From JBCKUK01 sp038924905 (GTDB lineage: Bacteria; Pseudomonadota; Gammaproteobacteria; Burkholderiales; Methylophilaceae), in the NCBI GenBank assembly GCA_038924905.1, contig JBCKUK010000020.1, positions 1-24,315 of the forward strand: a stretch of 24,315 bases of DNA, read 5' to 3'. Under the pieces are notes generated by a model. The model was not told the DNA's origin and did no database searches. It saw nothing but the letters and a program-made list of their open reading frames with translations. Each line of letters opens with the position of its first letter. Positions within the stretch are counted from its first letter, which is position 1. The position numbers and the translations under genes are program-made. This document shows positions 15,313 through 22,737 of this stretch, piece by piece.

Positions 15313-16042
15313 GCCGCAAGTCCTGCTATGGATAGCCAATCTCTTTTATGCGTTGGCTGCCGTGTTGTTGCTATACGCATTGGTTTTTGTGGTGGTGCAT
15401 CTGCCGATTTTCCCGCTACGCGAAGTGCGCGTGGAAGGGGAGTTGGCACATGTGAATCGGGTGCAGGTGAAGTTGATTGTGGCGCGTCATCTGAATGGCA
15501 ATTTTTTTACGGTGGATCTGGAAAAAGCGCGTGATGCCTTCCAGAAGCTGCCCTGGGCGCGCAACGTGAGTGTGCGACGCCGCTGGCCGGATAAATTGGA
15601 AGTGGTTGTCGAAGAGCATAAAGAGTTGGCACGCTGGGGCAACATCGCACTGGTCAACACTTATGGCGAGTTGTTCCAAGCAGCCTCCGATAGTGACTTG
15701 CCAGTGTTTTATGGGCCGGGCGATGGTGTGCATGAGGTGGCGGAGCACTTTGTGACCTACAGCAATATTTTGGCAGCAACCGATATAAAAATTGCACAGC
15801 TTGCCTTAACCCCGAGACGCGCATGGCAGATCAAGACAGATGAAGACATGGTGATTGAGCTGGGGCGCGAACAAATGGAAGAGCGACTGGAAAAATTTGC
15901 CGGAGTGTATCAAACCACGCTGGCTGGCCTGAGTGCCGAGGTGAAGTATGCAGATTTGCGTTACCCCAATGGGTTTGCCGTGCGTAAGCCGAAAAATGCA
16001 GCGCCCGCTCCTGTAACGCCTGTTAAAACGAGCGCCGCCTGA
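15302..16042 (+). CDS. ftsQ: Cell division protein FtsQ
   Basis: FtsQ is a bitopic membrane protein that recruits FtsL/FtsB and helps switch on septal synthesis. The 246 residues consist of a short cytoplasmic start, one membrane helix (about 8-32), a POTRA domain beginning at FPLREVRVEGELAHVNR (about 37-105), and the beta-rich FtsQ domain. The C-terminus is a Pro/Ala/Lys-rich tail. It starts 11 nt inside ddlB, with TTGGAG upstream at about 10 nt. The spacing to ftsA is 24 nt. FtsQ is poorly conserved in sequence; the POTRA pattern and the position make the call firm. Confidence 0.95.
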   Translation: MWDRPQVLLWIANLFYALAAVLLLYALVFVVVHLPIFPLREVRVEGELAHVNRVQVKLIVARHLNGNFFTVDLEKARDAFQKLPWARNVSVRRRWPDKLEVVVEEHKELARWGNIALVNTYGELFQAASDSDLPVFYGPGDGVHEVAEHFVTYSNILAATDIKIAQLALTPRRAWQIKTDEDMVIELGREQMEERLEKFAGVYQTTLAGLSAEVKYADLRYPNGFAVRKPKNAAPAPVTPVKTSAA

Positions 16043-16066
16043 TGAATATGAATACTGGAGAGATCA

Positions 16067-17305
16067 ATGAGCAAGATTAGGGAAGATAAAAATCTGATCG
16101 TAGGACTGGATATCGGCACATCGAAGATTGTAGCGGTTGTGGCGGAATTGCAGCCGGAAGGCAGCCTTAAGGTCATCGGTCTCGGGCAGCATGCCTCGCG
16201 TGGATTGAAGAAGGGCGTGGTCATCAATATCGATTCCACGGTGCAGGCGATTCAGCGCGCAATAGAAGAGGCTGAGCTGATGGCGGATTGCAAAATCAGC
16301 AGCGTGTTTACCGGCATTGCGGGTGGCCACATCAAAAGCTTGAATTCACACGGCATGGTGAAAATCAAGGATACCGAAGTGTCGCAGGCCGACGTCGATC
16401 GCGTGATAGAGACCGCACGCGCAATCGCGCTGCCGTCCAATCAGCAGATTCTGCATATTCTCACGCAGGAATTCATTATTGATGGCCAGGAAGACGTGCG
16501 CGAGCCAATCAGTATGAGCGGCATGAAGCTGGAAGTAAAAGTACATATTGTCACTGGCGCGGTTTCCGCTGTGCAAAACATCGTGAAGTGCATCAAACGC
16601 TGCGGCCTTGAGGTGAGCGATCTCATTCTGCAGCCACTGGCTTCCAGCGTGGCGGTACTCACTGAAGACGAAAAAGAACTGGGTGTTTGTTTGGTGGATA
16701 TCGGCGGTGGTACCACGGATATTGCCGTATTCAAGCAAGGCGCCATCCGTCACACCGCAGTGGTGCCAATTGCCGGTGACCAGATTACCAATGACGTGGC
16801 AGTGGCGTTCCGCACGCCAACATTGTCGGCGGAGGATATCAAAATCAAATATGGCTGCGCGCTACGTCAGCTGGCTGAGCCGCACGAGGTGGTTGAGGTG
16901 CCGGGGGTAGATGGCCGCGAAGCACGTCAGCTATCGGTGCAGACCTTGGCAGAAGTGATTGAGCCGCGTGTGGTTGAGCTGTATGAGTTTATTTTAGGTG
17001 AGCTGCGCCGTAGCGGTATGGAAGAGATGATTGCTTCCGGCATCGTCATCACTGGCGGCTCGGCAATGATGCGCGGCATGGTTGATTTAGGTGAAGAAAT
17101 TTTCCACATGCCAGTCCGTCTGGGCTTGCCACGCTACGTTGGGGGCCTGTCAGAAGTAGTGAGCAATCCGCGCTACGCCACCGGTGTTGGTTTGGTGCTG
17201 ATGGGCAAACAGCAGGTGGAGCGGCAGATTCAAAGTGGCATGGGGTCGAATTCGTTTGGACGGGTGCTGGACAAAATGAAGAGTTGGTTTCAAGGTAATT
17301 TTTAG
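16067..17305 (+). CDS. ftsA: Cell division protein FtsA
   Basis: FtsA is the actin-like ATPase that tethers FtsZ filaments to the membrane and signals to FtsQLB/FtsW/FtsI. The 412 residues contain the phosphate-1 motif GLDIGTSKI (about 13-21), the phosphate-2 motif VDIGGGTTDIAVF, and the adenosine-binding GIVITGGSAMM. The last residues form the amphipathic membrane-targeting helix (DKMKSWFQGNF). GGAG lies 6 nt before the ATG. It is followed by a 75-bp gap before ftsZ. Confidence 0.97.
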   Translation: MSKIREDKNLIVGLDIGTSKIVAVVAELQPEGSLKVIGLGQHASRGLKKGVVINIDSTVQAIQRAIEEAELMADCKISSVFTGIAGGHIKSLNSHGMVKIKDTEVSQADVDRVIETARAIALPSNQQILHILTQEFIIDGQEDVREPISMSGMKLEVKVHIVTGAVSAVQNIVKCIKRCGLEVSDLILQPLASSVAVLTEDEKELGVCLVDIGGGTTDIAVFKQGAIRHTAVVPIAGDQITNDVAVAFRTPTLSAEDIKIKYGCALRQLAEPHEVVEVPGVDGREARQLSVQTLAEVIEPRVVELYEFILGELRRSGMEEMIASGIVITGGSAMMRGMVDLGEEIFHMPVRLGLPRYVGGLSEVVSNPRYATGVGLVLMGKQQVERQIQSGMGSNSFGRVLDKMKSWFQGNF

Positions 17306-17366
17306 CAAGGTGAGTATTAGAAGGCGCAGTAATGGTTGGCAGGCAGAAGTATTTTAAGTAATTTTT

Positions 17367-17374
17367 AAGGAGGT
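17367..17374 (+). promoter_or_regulatory. Full-consensus ribosome binding site of ftsZ
   Basis: AAGGAGGT matches the anti-Shine-Dalgarno fully and lies 6 nt before the ftsZ ATG. It is the strongest site I see in the cluster and fits the high FtsZ-to-FtsA ratio that division requires. Confidence 0.85.
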
Positions 17375-17380
17375 AATGCC

Positions 17381-18559
17381 ATGTTTGAAATTATGGACAG
17401 GGACTCGCAAGAGGCCGTAATTAAGGTGATTGGTGTGGGTGGGTGCGGTGGCAACGCGGTTGCGCATATGATCGAAAAAAATGTCGGTGGCGTGGAGTTT
17501 ATTTGCGCCAATACCGATATGCAGGCGCTAAAAAACAGCCAGGCAGGAACAGTGCTGCAAATTGGCGCAAATATTACCAAAGGGTTAGGTGCTGGTGCGC
17601 GGCCTGAGGTGGGTCGTAAAGCAGCACTGGAAGACCGTGATCGTATAATCGAGGTTATAGAGGGTGCGGATATGTTGTTCATCACTGCCGGCATGGGTGG
17701 CGGTACTGGTACGGGCGCGGCACCTATCATTGCTGAAATCGCCAAGGAAATGGGTATTCTCACCGTTGCCGTGGTGACCAAGCCTTTTGCGTTTGAAGGC
17801 AAGCGCGCCAAGGTGGCACTGGAGGGTCTGGAAGAACTTTCCAAGCACGTAGACTCTCTCATAATCATCCCGAACGAAAAGCTGATGGAAGTGCTGGGCG
17901 ATGACGTGCCCTTTCTGGAGGCGTTCAGGGCGGCTAATGATGTGCTACACAACGCGGTTTCAGGCATTGCCGAAATCATCAATTGTCCGGGACTGGTGAA
18001 CGTCGACTTTGCCGATGTACGCACTGTGATGTCCGAAATGGGAATGGCGATGATGGGCTCTGCGCTGGCTACCGGCCCTGACCGCGCACGCATCGCGGCT
18101 GAGCAGGCAGTGGCAAGCCCGCTTCTGGAAGAGGTTAATCTGGCCAACGCGCGTGGCATTCTGGTGAATATTACTGCCAATAATTCCTTCAAAATGAAGG
18201 AATACTACGACGTGATGAATACCATTAAATCGTTTACCGCTGAAGATGCAACGGTGATTGTGGGCAACGTATTTGATGAATCTATCGAAGACGGTTTGCG
18301 AGTCACCATGGTGGCAACAGGCCTGAATAGCGCAGCTGGACGCCGTCAACAAAAGCCGGAATTGCGTATCATGGCACCGATGCGTGATGGCACCACCGGC
18401 CAACCGGTTTTTTCCGGTGGCGCTGGCGCTTGGCCTAATGAAGATGATTGTCCGCCAGTATTTAGCTCTAATGGCCGTCGCGCGACAGTTGAAGCGATGA
18501 AAATGTCAGGGGTTGAGGAATACGACATTCCGGCATTTTTGCGTAAACAGGCGGACTGA
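17381..18559 (+). CDS. ftsZ: Cell division GTPase FtsZ
   Basis: FtsZ is the tubulin-like GTPase that forms the Z-ring. The 392 residues have the N-terminal nucleotide loop GVGGCGGNAV, the tubulin signature GGGTGTGAAP, the T7 region NVDFADVRTVM with the catalytic aspartates, a variable linker (about 320-375), and the conserved C-terminal peptide EEYDIPAFLRKQ that binds FtsA and other partners. The linker is shorter than in many proteobacteria and contains GGAGAWPNEDD. The ATG follows a consensus ribosome binding site. No convincing terminator lies between ftsZ and lpxC. Confidence 0.99.
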   Translation: MFEIMDRDSQEAVIKVIGVGGCGGNAVAHMIEKNVGGVEFICANTDMQALKNSQAGTVLQIGANITKGLGAGARPEVGRKAALEDRDRIIEVIEGADMLFITAGMGGGTGTGAAPIIAEIAKEMGILTVAVVTKPFAFEGKRAKVALEGLEELSKHVDSLIIIPNEKLMEVLGDDVPFLEAFRAANDVLHNAVSGIAEIINCPGLVNVDFADVRTVMSEMGMAMMGSALATGPDRARIAAEQAVASPLLEEVNLANARGILVNITANNSFKMKEYYDVMNTIKSFTAEDATVIVGNVFDESIEDGLRVTMVATGLNSAAGRRQQKPELRIMAPMRDGTTGQPVFSGGAGAWPNEDDCPPVFSSNGRRATVEAMKMSGVEEYDIPAFLRKQAD

Positions 18560-18583
18560 TTTTTATAAAAAAATCAGAAAATG

Positions 18584-18592
18584 TGCTATGAT
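18584..18592 (+). promoter_or_regulatory. Extended -10 promoter for lpxC
   Basis: TGCTATGAT is an extended -10 element (TGN then TATGAT at 18587-18592). No clear -35 box is present at the usual distance, which is common for extended -10 promoters. Initiation would fall near 18599, giving an 80-nt leader before lpxC. Confidence 0.5.
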
Positions 18593-18612
18593 TTCATGAT
18601 ATTAGTGAATTA

Positions 18613-18663
18613 ATGCTGAAGTTTATGCGTCAAGTTCGCGATTATTTGAAGAGGATAGTTTAA
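18613..18663 (+). CDS. Possible 16-codon leader ORF upstream of lpxC
   Basis: An ATG at 18613 opens a 16-codon frame (MLKFMRQVRDYLKRIV) ending in TAA, 15 nt before the lpxC start and in the same frame. The product would be small, basic and amphipathic. It begins about 14 nt after the predicted start site and has no clear Shine-Dalgarno of its own. GAGGA (18650-18654), the nearest such sequence to lpxC, lies inside it. It may be a regulatory leader peptide or chance. Confidence 0.25.
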   Translation: MLKFMRQVRDYLKRIV

Positions 18664-18678
18664 AAGCACTCAAACAAG

Positions 18679-19608
18679 ATGTTAAAGCAACGCACACTAA
18701 AAAAAGTCATTAGCGCCACCGGCGTTGGACTGCATACCGGCGACAAGGTTACCCTGACCTTGCGCCCTGCTGCGCCTGACACCGGCATTGTTTTCCGTCG
18801 GATCGATCTGCCAGAGCCGGTAGAATTCAAGGTGCAACCTGATCTTGTTCGCGATACCCGTTTGTGCTCCGCGCTGGAGCACAAAGGTGCGCGCATCGCC
18901 ACCATAGAGCATTTGCTTTCCGCGCTTGCCGGTTTGGGGATTGATAACATCATTATTGATTTAACCGCCGCCGAGGTACCAATCATGGATGGCAGCTCCG
19001 GGCCTTTTGTTTACCTGCTGCAATCCGCAGGTATTGTTGAGCAGCAGGCACTCAAAAAATTTATCCGCATCAGAAAATCGGTTGAAGTGAGCAGTGGCGA
19101 TAAATGGGTGCGCTTTGAGCCGTATTTTGGTTTTAAGATTGATTTCACCATTGATTTTGACCACCCGGTATTTGAGCACTCCAGCCAGAATGTCAAAATT
19201 GATTTTGCCGACAATTCGTATGTAAAAGAGGTTAGCCGTGCGCGCACTTTTGGTTTTATGCATGAGGTAGAAGCCCTGCGCTCTATGGGTCTGGCGCGCG
19301 GAGGCAGTCTGGACAACGCTATTGTGCTGGATGAGTATCGTATTCTAAATAACGATGGCCTGCGCTATGACGATGAATTTGTTAAGCACAAAGTGCTTGA
19401 TGCTATTGGCGATCTTTACGTGCTTGGCCATCCGCTGATCGGTTCTTTTGTGGCGCACAAGTCAGGCCACGCCATGAACAATCAATTGCTACGCACCATG
19501 TTGGCCGATGCAGAAGCCTGGGAATACGCCACCTTTGAGCATATTGAAGAAGCACCCGGCGCTTTTCAAGGCCAAATTGCTGTGGCCCAAGCGCTACAGT
19601 ACGTCTAG
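18679..19608 (+). CDS. lpxC: UDP-3-O-acyl-N-acetylglucosamine deacetylase LpxC
   Basis: LpxC is the zinc enzyme of the committed step of lipid A synthesis. The 309 residues are close to the usual 305. Zinc ligands and catalytic residues are recognisable: His78 in TIEHLLSALAG, the His and Asp of KHKVLDAIGDLYVLG, and the His of KSGHAMNN. PIMDGSSGPF and SRARTFGF are further family motifs. A stop codon sits in frame six codons upstream, so the ATG at 18679 is the first possible ATG start. The 24 bases before it contain no Shine-Dalgarno; GAGGA lies 24 nt away. It closes the dcw block as in many proteobacteria and leads a second gene group. Confidence 0.98.
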   Translation: MLKQRTLKKVISATGVGLHTGDKVTLTLRPAAPDTGIVFRRIDLPEPVEFKVQPDLVRDTRLCSALEHKGARIATIEHLLSALAGLGIDNIIIDLTAAEVPIMDGSSGPFVYLLQSAGIVEQQALKKFIRIRKSVEVSSGDKWVRFEPYFGFKIDFTIDFDHPVFEHSSQNVKIDFADNSYVKEVSRARTFGFMHEVEALRSMGLARGGSLDNAIVLDEYRILNNDGLRYDDEFVKHKVLDAIGDLYVLGHPLIGSFVAHKSGHAMNNQLLRTMLADAEAWEYATFEHIEEAPGAFQGQIAVAQALQYV

Positions 19609-19629
19609 GCGGGCTACAGGATACAAGCC

Positions 19630-19812
19630 ATGCTTGTACTTCGCATTTTATTTATTCTTGGCCTGATTTCCGTTGCCGTTTCTCTTGGCGTGTATTTCTT
19701 ATCCGGTGATAAACGCTATTTACGTTTTTCCTGGCAATTAATCAAATTCACGCTGGTCTTACTGTTTGTGGCAGCGGTTCTTTATGCCATGGGGCGTATT
19801 ATCCTTTTTTAA
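19630..19812 (+). CDS. Small two-helix membrane protein, function unknown
   Basis: I do not recognise a characterised family. The 60-residue protein has two hydrophobic helices (about 4-24 and 37-56) separated by a short basic loop, SGDKRYLRFSW, which by the positive-inside rule would face the cytoplasm with both ends in the periplasm. AGGA lies 8 nt before the ATG. It sits 21 nt after lpxC and 8 nt before the lytic transglycosylase, so it is almost certainly cotranscribed with both. The coding frame is supported by good spacing and composition. A link to envelope biogenesis is inferred from position only. Confidence 0.8.
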   Translation: MLVLRILFILGLISVAVSLGVYFLSGDKRYLRFSWQLIKFTLVLLFVAAVLYAMGRIILF

Positions 19813-19820
19813 AGCCAGCA

Positions 19821-21761
19821 ATGAAAATAGCACGCATATTTCTTAGTTTATTGTTATTGCTTAGCGGCCAGGCCAATGCGCTGAGCAACGATGAGCTTTT
19901 TTCTGATGCGCGCGATGCTTACAAAAGACAGAACGAAACCGCTCTAATGGCTGATGTGCAGCAATTGCAGGCGCGAAATTACATCCTTGCGCCTTATGCT
20001 GACTATTGGTTGATGCTGCTTCAACTAAGCCAGGCTGACGACAATTCGGTGCGCGAATTTATCCATCGTTACACCGACTTGCCCTTCGCTGACCGTGCAC
20101 GCGGCGAATGGCTTAAAAAATTAGGCAAACAGCAAGACTGGCAGACATTTCTTGCCGAATATCCCAATTTCCGGCGTGATGATACTGCAGTCAGTTGTTA
20201 TGCCATCCAAGCCCAGACCCAGCAAGGCAATCGGGATGCACTGGTGCAAGGCAGAGCGTTGTGGATGGTCGCGACCGATCAGCCGGCCAACTGTAATGCG
20301 CTGTTTGGCAGCATGATCAACGCCAACGTGTTGACCGAGGATGATATCTGGTCACGCTTCAGGCTGGCCTTGGCCGAAAACAATATTAATGTGGCTAAAA
20401 CGGTAGCCAAACATATTGGCAATTTTGATGCAGCAAGCTTGAGGTTGCTGGATCGTGCCTACCAGAATCCACAACAAATTTTAGAGAAAAAAGTCATTTC
20501 CTTTAAAAGTCGCTACGGCCGCGAAGTCAACCTTTATGCGCTGGAACGTTTGGTACGTAGCCAACCAGGCCGGGCTCTGGCCTTATGGCAAAAACTTCAG
20601 GTACATTTCAGTGATGGCGAGCGCAGTTATCTATGGGGACGCTTTGCCCTGCACGCCGCCAGCAGGCACGACCCGGTGGCTTTGGAATGGTTTAATCTGG
20701 CGCAAGGTACCCCATTGGATAAAGAACAGCTTGCCTGGAAAGCGCGCGCAGCATTACGTGACAAAAATTGGGATGCATTGCAATCAGCCATTGTTGCCAT
20801 GCCTGCTTTACAGCAGGAAGGGGGGGTTTGGCGTTACTGGAAGGCGCGCGCGCTCAAGGAGCAGCAACAGTTGGTCGCTGCCAACGCCATTCTTGCACCT
20901 CTGTCCCTGGAACATAATTACTACGGTTTGTTAGCCCAGGAAGAGCTGGGCGAAGTGATGAGTGCAGCGCCGAGCTATTACAAAGTTTCCGAGGAAGAGG
21001 TACGCGCTGTCATGAGTCTTCCCGCCATACAACGGGCGCTGGAGCTACAGCGTTTGGATATGCGTGGTGAATCCAAACTTGAATGGGCTTGGGCGGTGAA
21101 TAGTTTTGACGACAAGCAGCTCATTGCCGCCGCCGAAGTGGCACTTCGTGCAGATTGGTACGATGTGGCGATTAACACCGCCGAGAAGACCAAATTTGTG
21201 CATGATTTTTCCTTGCGCTACCCCACGCCCTATCACGATACGATACAAAGTTATGCACGTGAAAATGATTTGGACGAAGCCTGGCTGTATGGCCTAATCC
21301 GTCAGGAAAGCCGTTTTATCGGCCATGCCAAGTCATCCGTGGGCGCATCAGGGCTGATGCAGGTGATGCCTGCCACGGCCAAGTGGATCGCCAGGCGTTT
21401 GGGGCTGGGTGGTTATCAAGCCGCCATGATTCACGACCTTGATACCAATGTTCAGTTTGGCACACACTATATGCGCTATACGCTGGATGTTATGGATGGC
21501 CAGTCGGTGCTGGCTACGGCAGCCTACAATGCCGGACCTGCGCGCCCAAAACGCTGGGCAGCGCGACAGGCTATGGAAGGCGCGATTTATGCCGAGAGTA
21601 TTCCGCTAAAAGAAACCCGCGAGTATGTGAAAAAAGTCATGGCCAACGCCTGTTTCTATGCGCAGAGACTTGGCACCAAAGCGCTGACGCTTAAACAGCG
21701 CATGGGTATCATTGCCGGTACCAGTGAGGGCGGTGCGCTGGATGCAGAAGAAAACGAATAA
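19821..21761 (+). CDS. slt: Soluble lytic murein transglycosylase (Slt70-like)
   Basis: This enzyme cleaves the MurNAc-GlcNAc bond of peptidoglycan in the periplasm, forming 1,6-anhydro-MurNAc ends. A signal peptide covers about residues 1-20 (MKIARIFLSLLLLLSGQANA). Residues 25-450 are a helical, repeat-like superhelix as in Slt70. The catalytic SLT domain begins near 475: the catalytic Glu496 lies in LIRQESRF, followed by SSVGASGLMQVMPATAKWIARRLG, GTHYMRYTLD and AAYNAGPARPKRW. The total of 646 residues matches the family. The gene lies 8 nt after the small membrane protein and 8 nt before the next gene. Enzyme class is firm; which Slt paralogue it is cannot be told here. Confidence 0.93.
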   Translation: MKIARIFLSLLLLLSGQANALSNDELFSDARDAYKRQNETALMADVQQLQARNYILAPYADYWLMLLQLSQADDNSVREFIHRYTDLPFADRARGEWLKKLGKQQDWQTFLAEYPNFRRDDTAVSCYAIQAQTQQGNRDALVQGRALWMVATDQPANCNALFGSMINANVLTEDDIWSRFRLALAENNINVAKTVAKHIGNFDAASLRLLDRAYQNPQQILEKKVISFKSRYGREVNLYALERLVRSQPGRALALWQKLQVHFSDGERSYLWGRFALHAASRHDPVALEWFNLAQGTPLDKEQLAWKARAALRDKNWDALQSAIVAMPALQQEGGVWRYWKARALKEQQQLVAANAILAPLSLEHNYYGLLAQEELGEVMSAAPSYYKVSEEEVRAVMSLPAIQRALELQRLDMRGESKLEWAWAVNSFDDKQLIAAAEVALRADWYDVAINTAEKTKFVHDFSLRYPTPYHDTIQSYARENDLDEAWLYGLIRQESRFIGHAKSSVGASGLMQVMPATAKWIARRLGLGGYQAAMIHDLDTNVQFGTHYMRYTLDVMDGQSVLATAAYNAGPARPKRWAARQAMEGAIYAESIPLKETREYVKKVMANACFYAQRLGTKALTLKQRMGIIAGTSEGGALDAEENE

Positions 21762-21769
21762 GGCGTAAT

Positions 21770-22717
21770 ATGAAAATCAGGCAAGTGTGTGTGTTGGGCG
21801 GCTCAGGCTTTGTTGGCAGCGCGGTAGTTGGTCAATTAAGCGCGGCGGGCTATACAGTCAAAGTGCTTACCCGCAGGCGAGAGAGAGCCAGGCACCTGAT
21901 ACTGCTACCTGAGGTGCAAGTAGTTGAAAGCGATATGCTGAATGATGTGGCGCTGGAGAATGAAATCAAAGGCAGTGACGCAGTGATTAATCTCATCGGC
22001 ATTTTGCACCAGAACAAAAAAACTACATTCAAAACTATGCACGTTGAATTGCCAAGGCGTGTTGCCGCAATCTGCGAGAAACTGGGCGTCAAACGCTTTC
22101 TGCACATGAGCGCATTGCAGGCCGCTAAAAATGCACCCAGCGCTTATTTGCGTTCCAAGGCCGCGGGTGAGGCTGCGGTGATGGCACAAGCCGAGCAATT
22201 GCAGGTAACGGTGTTTCGCCCCTCGGTGATTTTTGGCCGCAATGACAATTTTCTTAACCTGTTTGCTACCTTGGTGAAATTATCACCCGTAGTACCTCTA
22301 GCCAAGCCGGACGCAAAATTTCAGCCGATCTGGGTAGAGGATGTGGCAAAGGCGTTTGTTGTGAGCCTGGAAAATACCGACACCTACGGTAAAAGTTATG
22401 ATCTGGGCGGGCCACGGGTTTACTCCCTGCGCGAGCTGGTGCAATTTGTCGCTTTTGTGCTGGGCAAGAAACGCACGATTATCGGCCTCAACGACAAGCT
22501 CTCCTATCTGCAGGCGCGCGCCTTGGAGCTTCTGCCCATCAAGCTGATAACGCGCGACAATATTGATTCCATGCAAGTGGATAGTGTTGCGATGGGCGAT
22601 TTCCCCAAAGTATTCGGCTTTAAGCCTACTTCGATGGAGGCCGTGGTGCCTGAATACCTGGCCGGCGATACGCCGAGAGCGGCGTATGACCGTTTCCGCA
22701 CCATGGCTGGTCGCTAG
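21770..22717 (+). CDS. NAD(P)-binding SDR protein, complex I NDUFA9-like
   Basis: This is an atypical short-chain dehydrogenase of the NDUFA9 type, with a Rossmann fold that binds NAD(P)H. The 315 residues start with the glycine loop LGGSGFVGSAV (about 9-19), followed by the RRRERA basic stretch expected for NADP preference, then VINLIGIL, and an intact active-site pair Tyr126/Lys130 in SAYLRSKAAGE. FRPSVIFGRND and FQPIWVEDVAKA are also family features. Mitochondrial NDUFA9 is a complex I accessory subunit, but bacterial homologues mostly lack an assigned substrate, and no nuo genes are in this window. It lies 8 nt after slt and 20 nt before cca. The fold is firm; the function is open. Confidence 0.85.
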   Translation: MKIRQVCVLGGSGFVGSAVVGQLSAAGYTVKVLTRRRERARHLILLPEVQVVESDMLNDVALENEIKGSDAVINLIGILHQNKKTTFKTMHVELPRRVAAICEKLGVKRFLHMSALQAAKNAPSAYLRSKAAGEAAVMAQAEQLQVTVFRPSVIFGRNDNFLNLFATLVKLSPVVPLAKPDAKFQPIWVEDVAKAFVVSLENTDTYGKSYDLGGPRVYSLRELVQFVAFVLGKKRTIIGLNDKLSYLQARALELLPIKLITRDNIDSMQVDSVAMGDFPKVFGFKPTSMEAVVPEYLAGDTPRAAYDRFRTMAGR

Positions 22718-22737
22718 GCCATCATGAGAATCATGCC

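Noticed and set aside
17365..18192. 275-codon antisense open frame opposite ftsZ
   Set aside because: Its composition is that of a reverse-frame shadow of ftsZ (Ser-, Ala- and Pro-rich) and it has no family features. The same holds for the 199-codon antisense frame at 12600-13199 opposite murC.
18558..18575. GATTTTT/AAAAATC inverted repeat after ftsZ as a terminator
   Set aside because: The stem is almost wholly A-T with no GC core, so it would be too weak to terminate.
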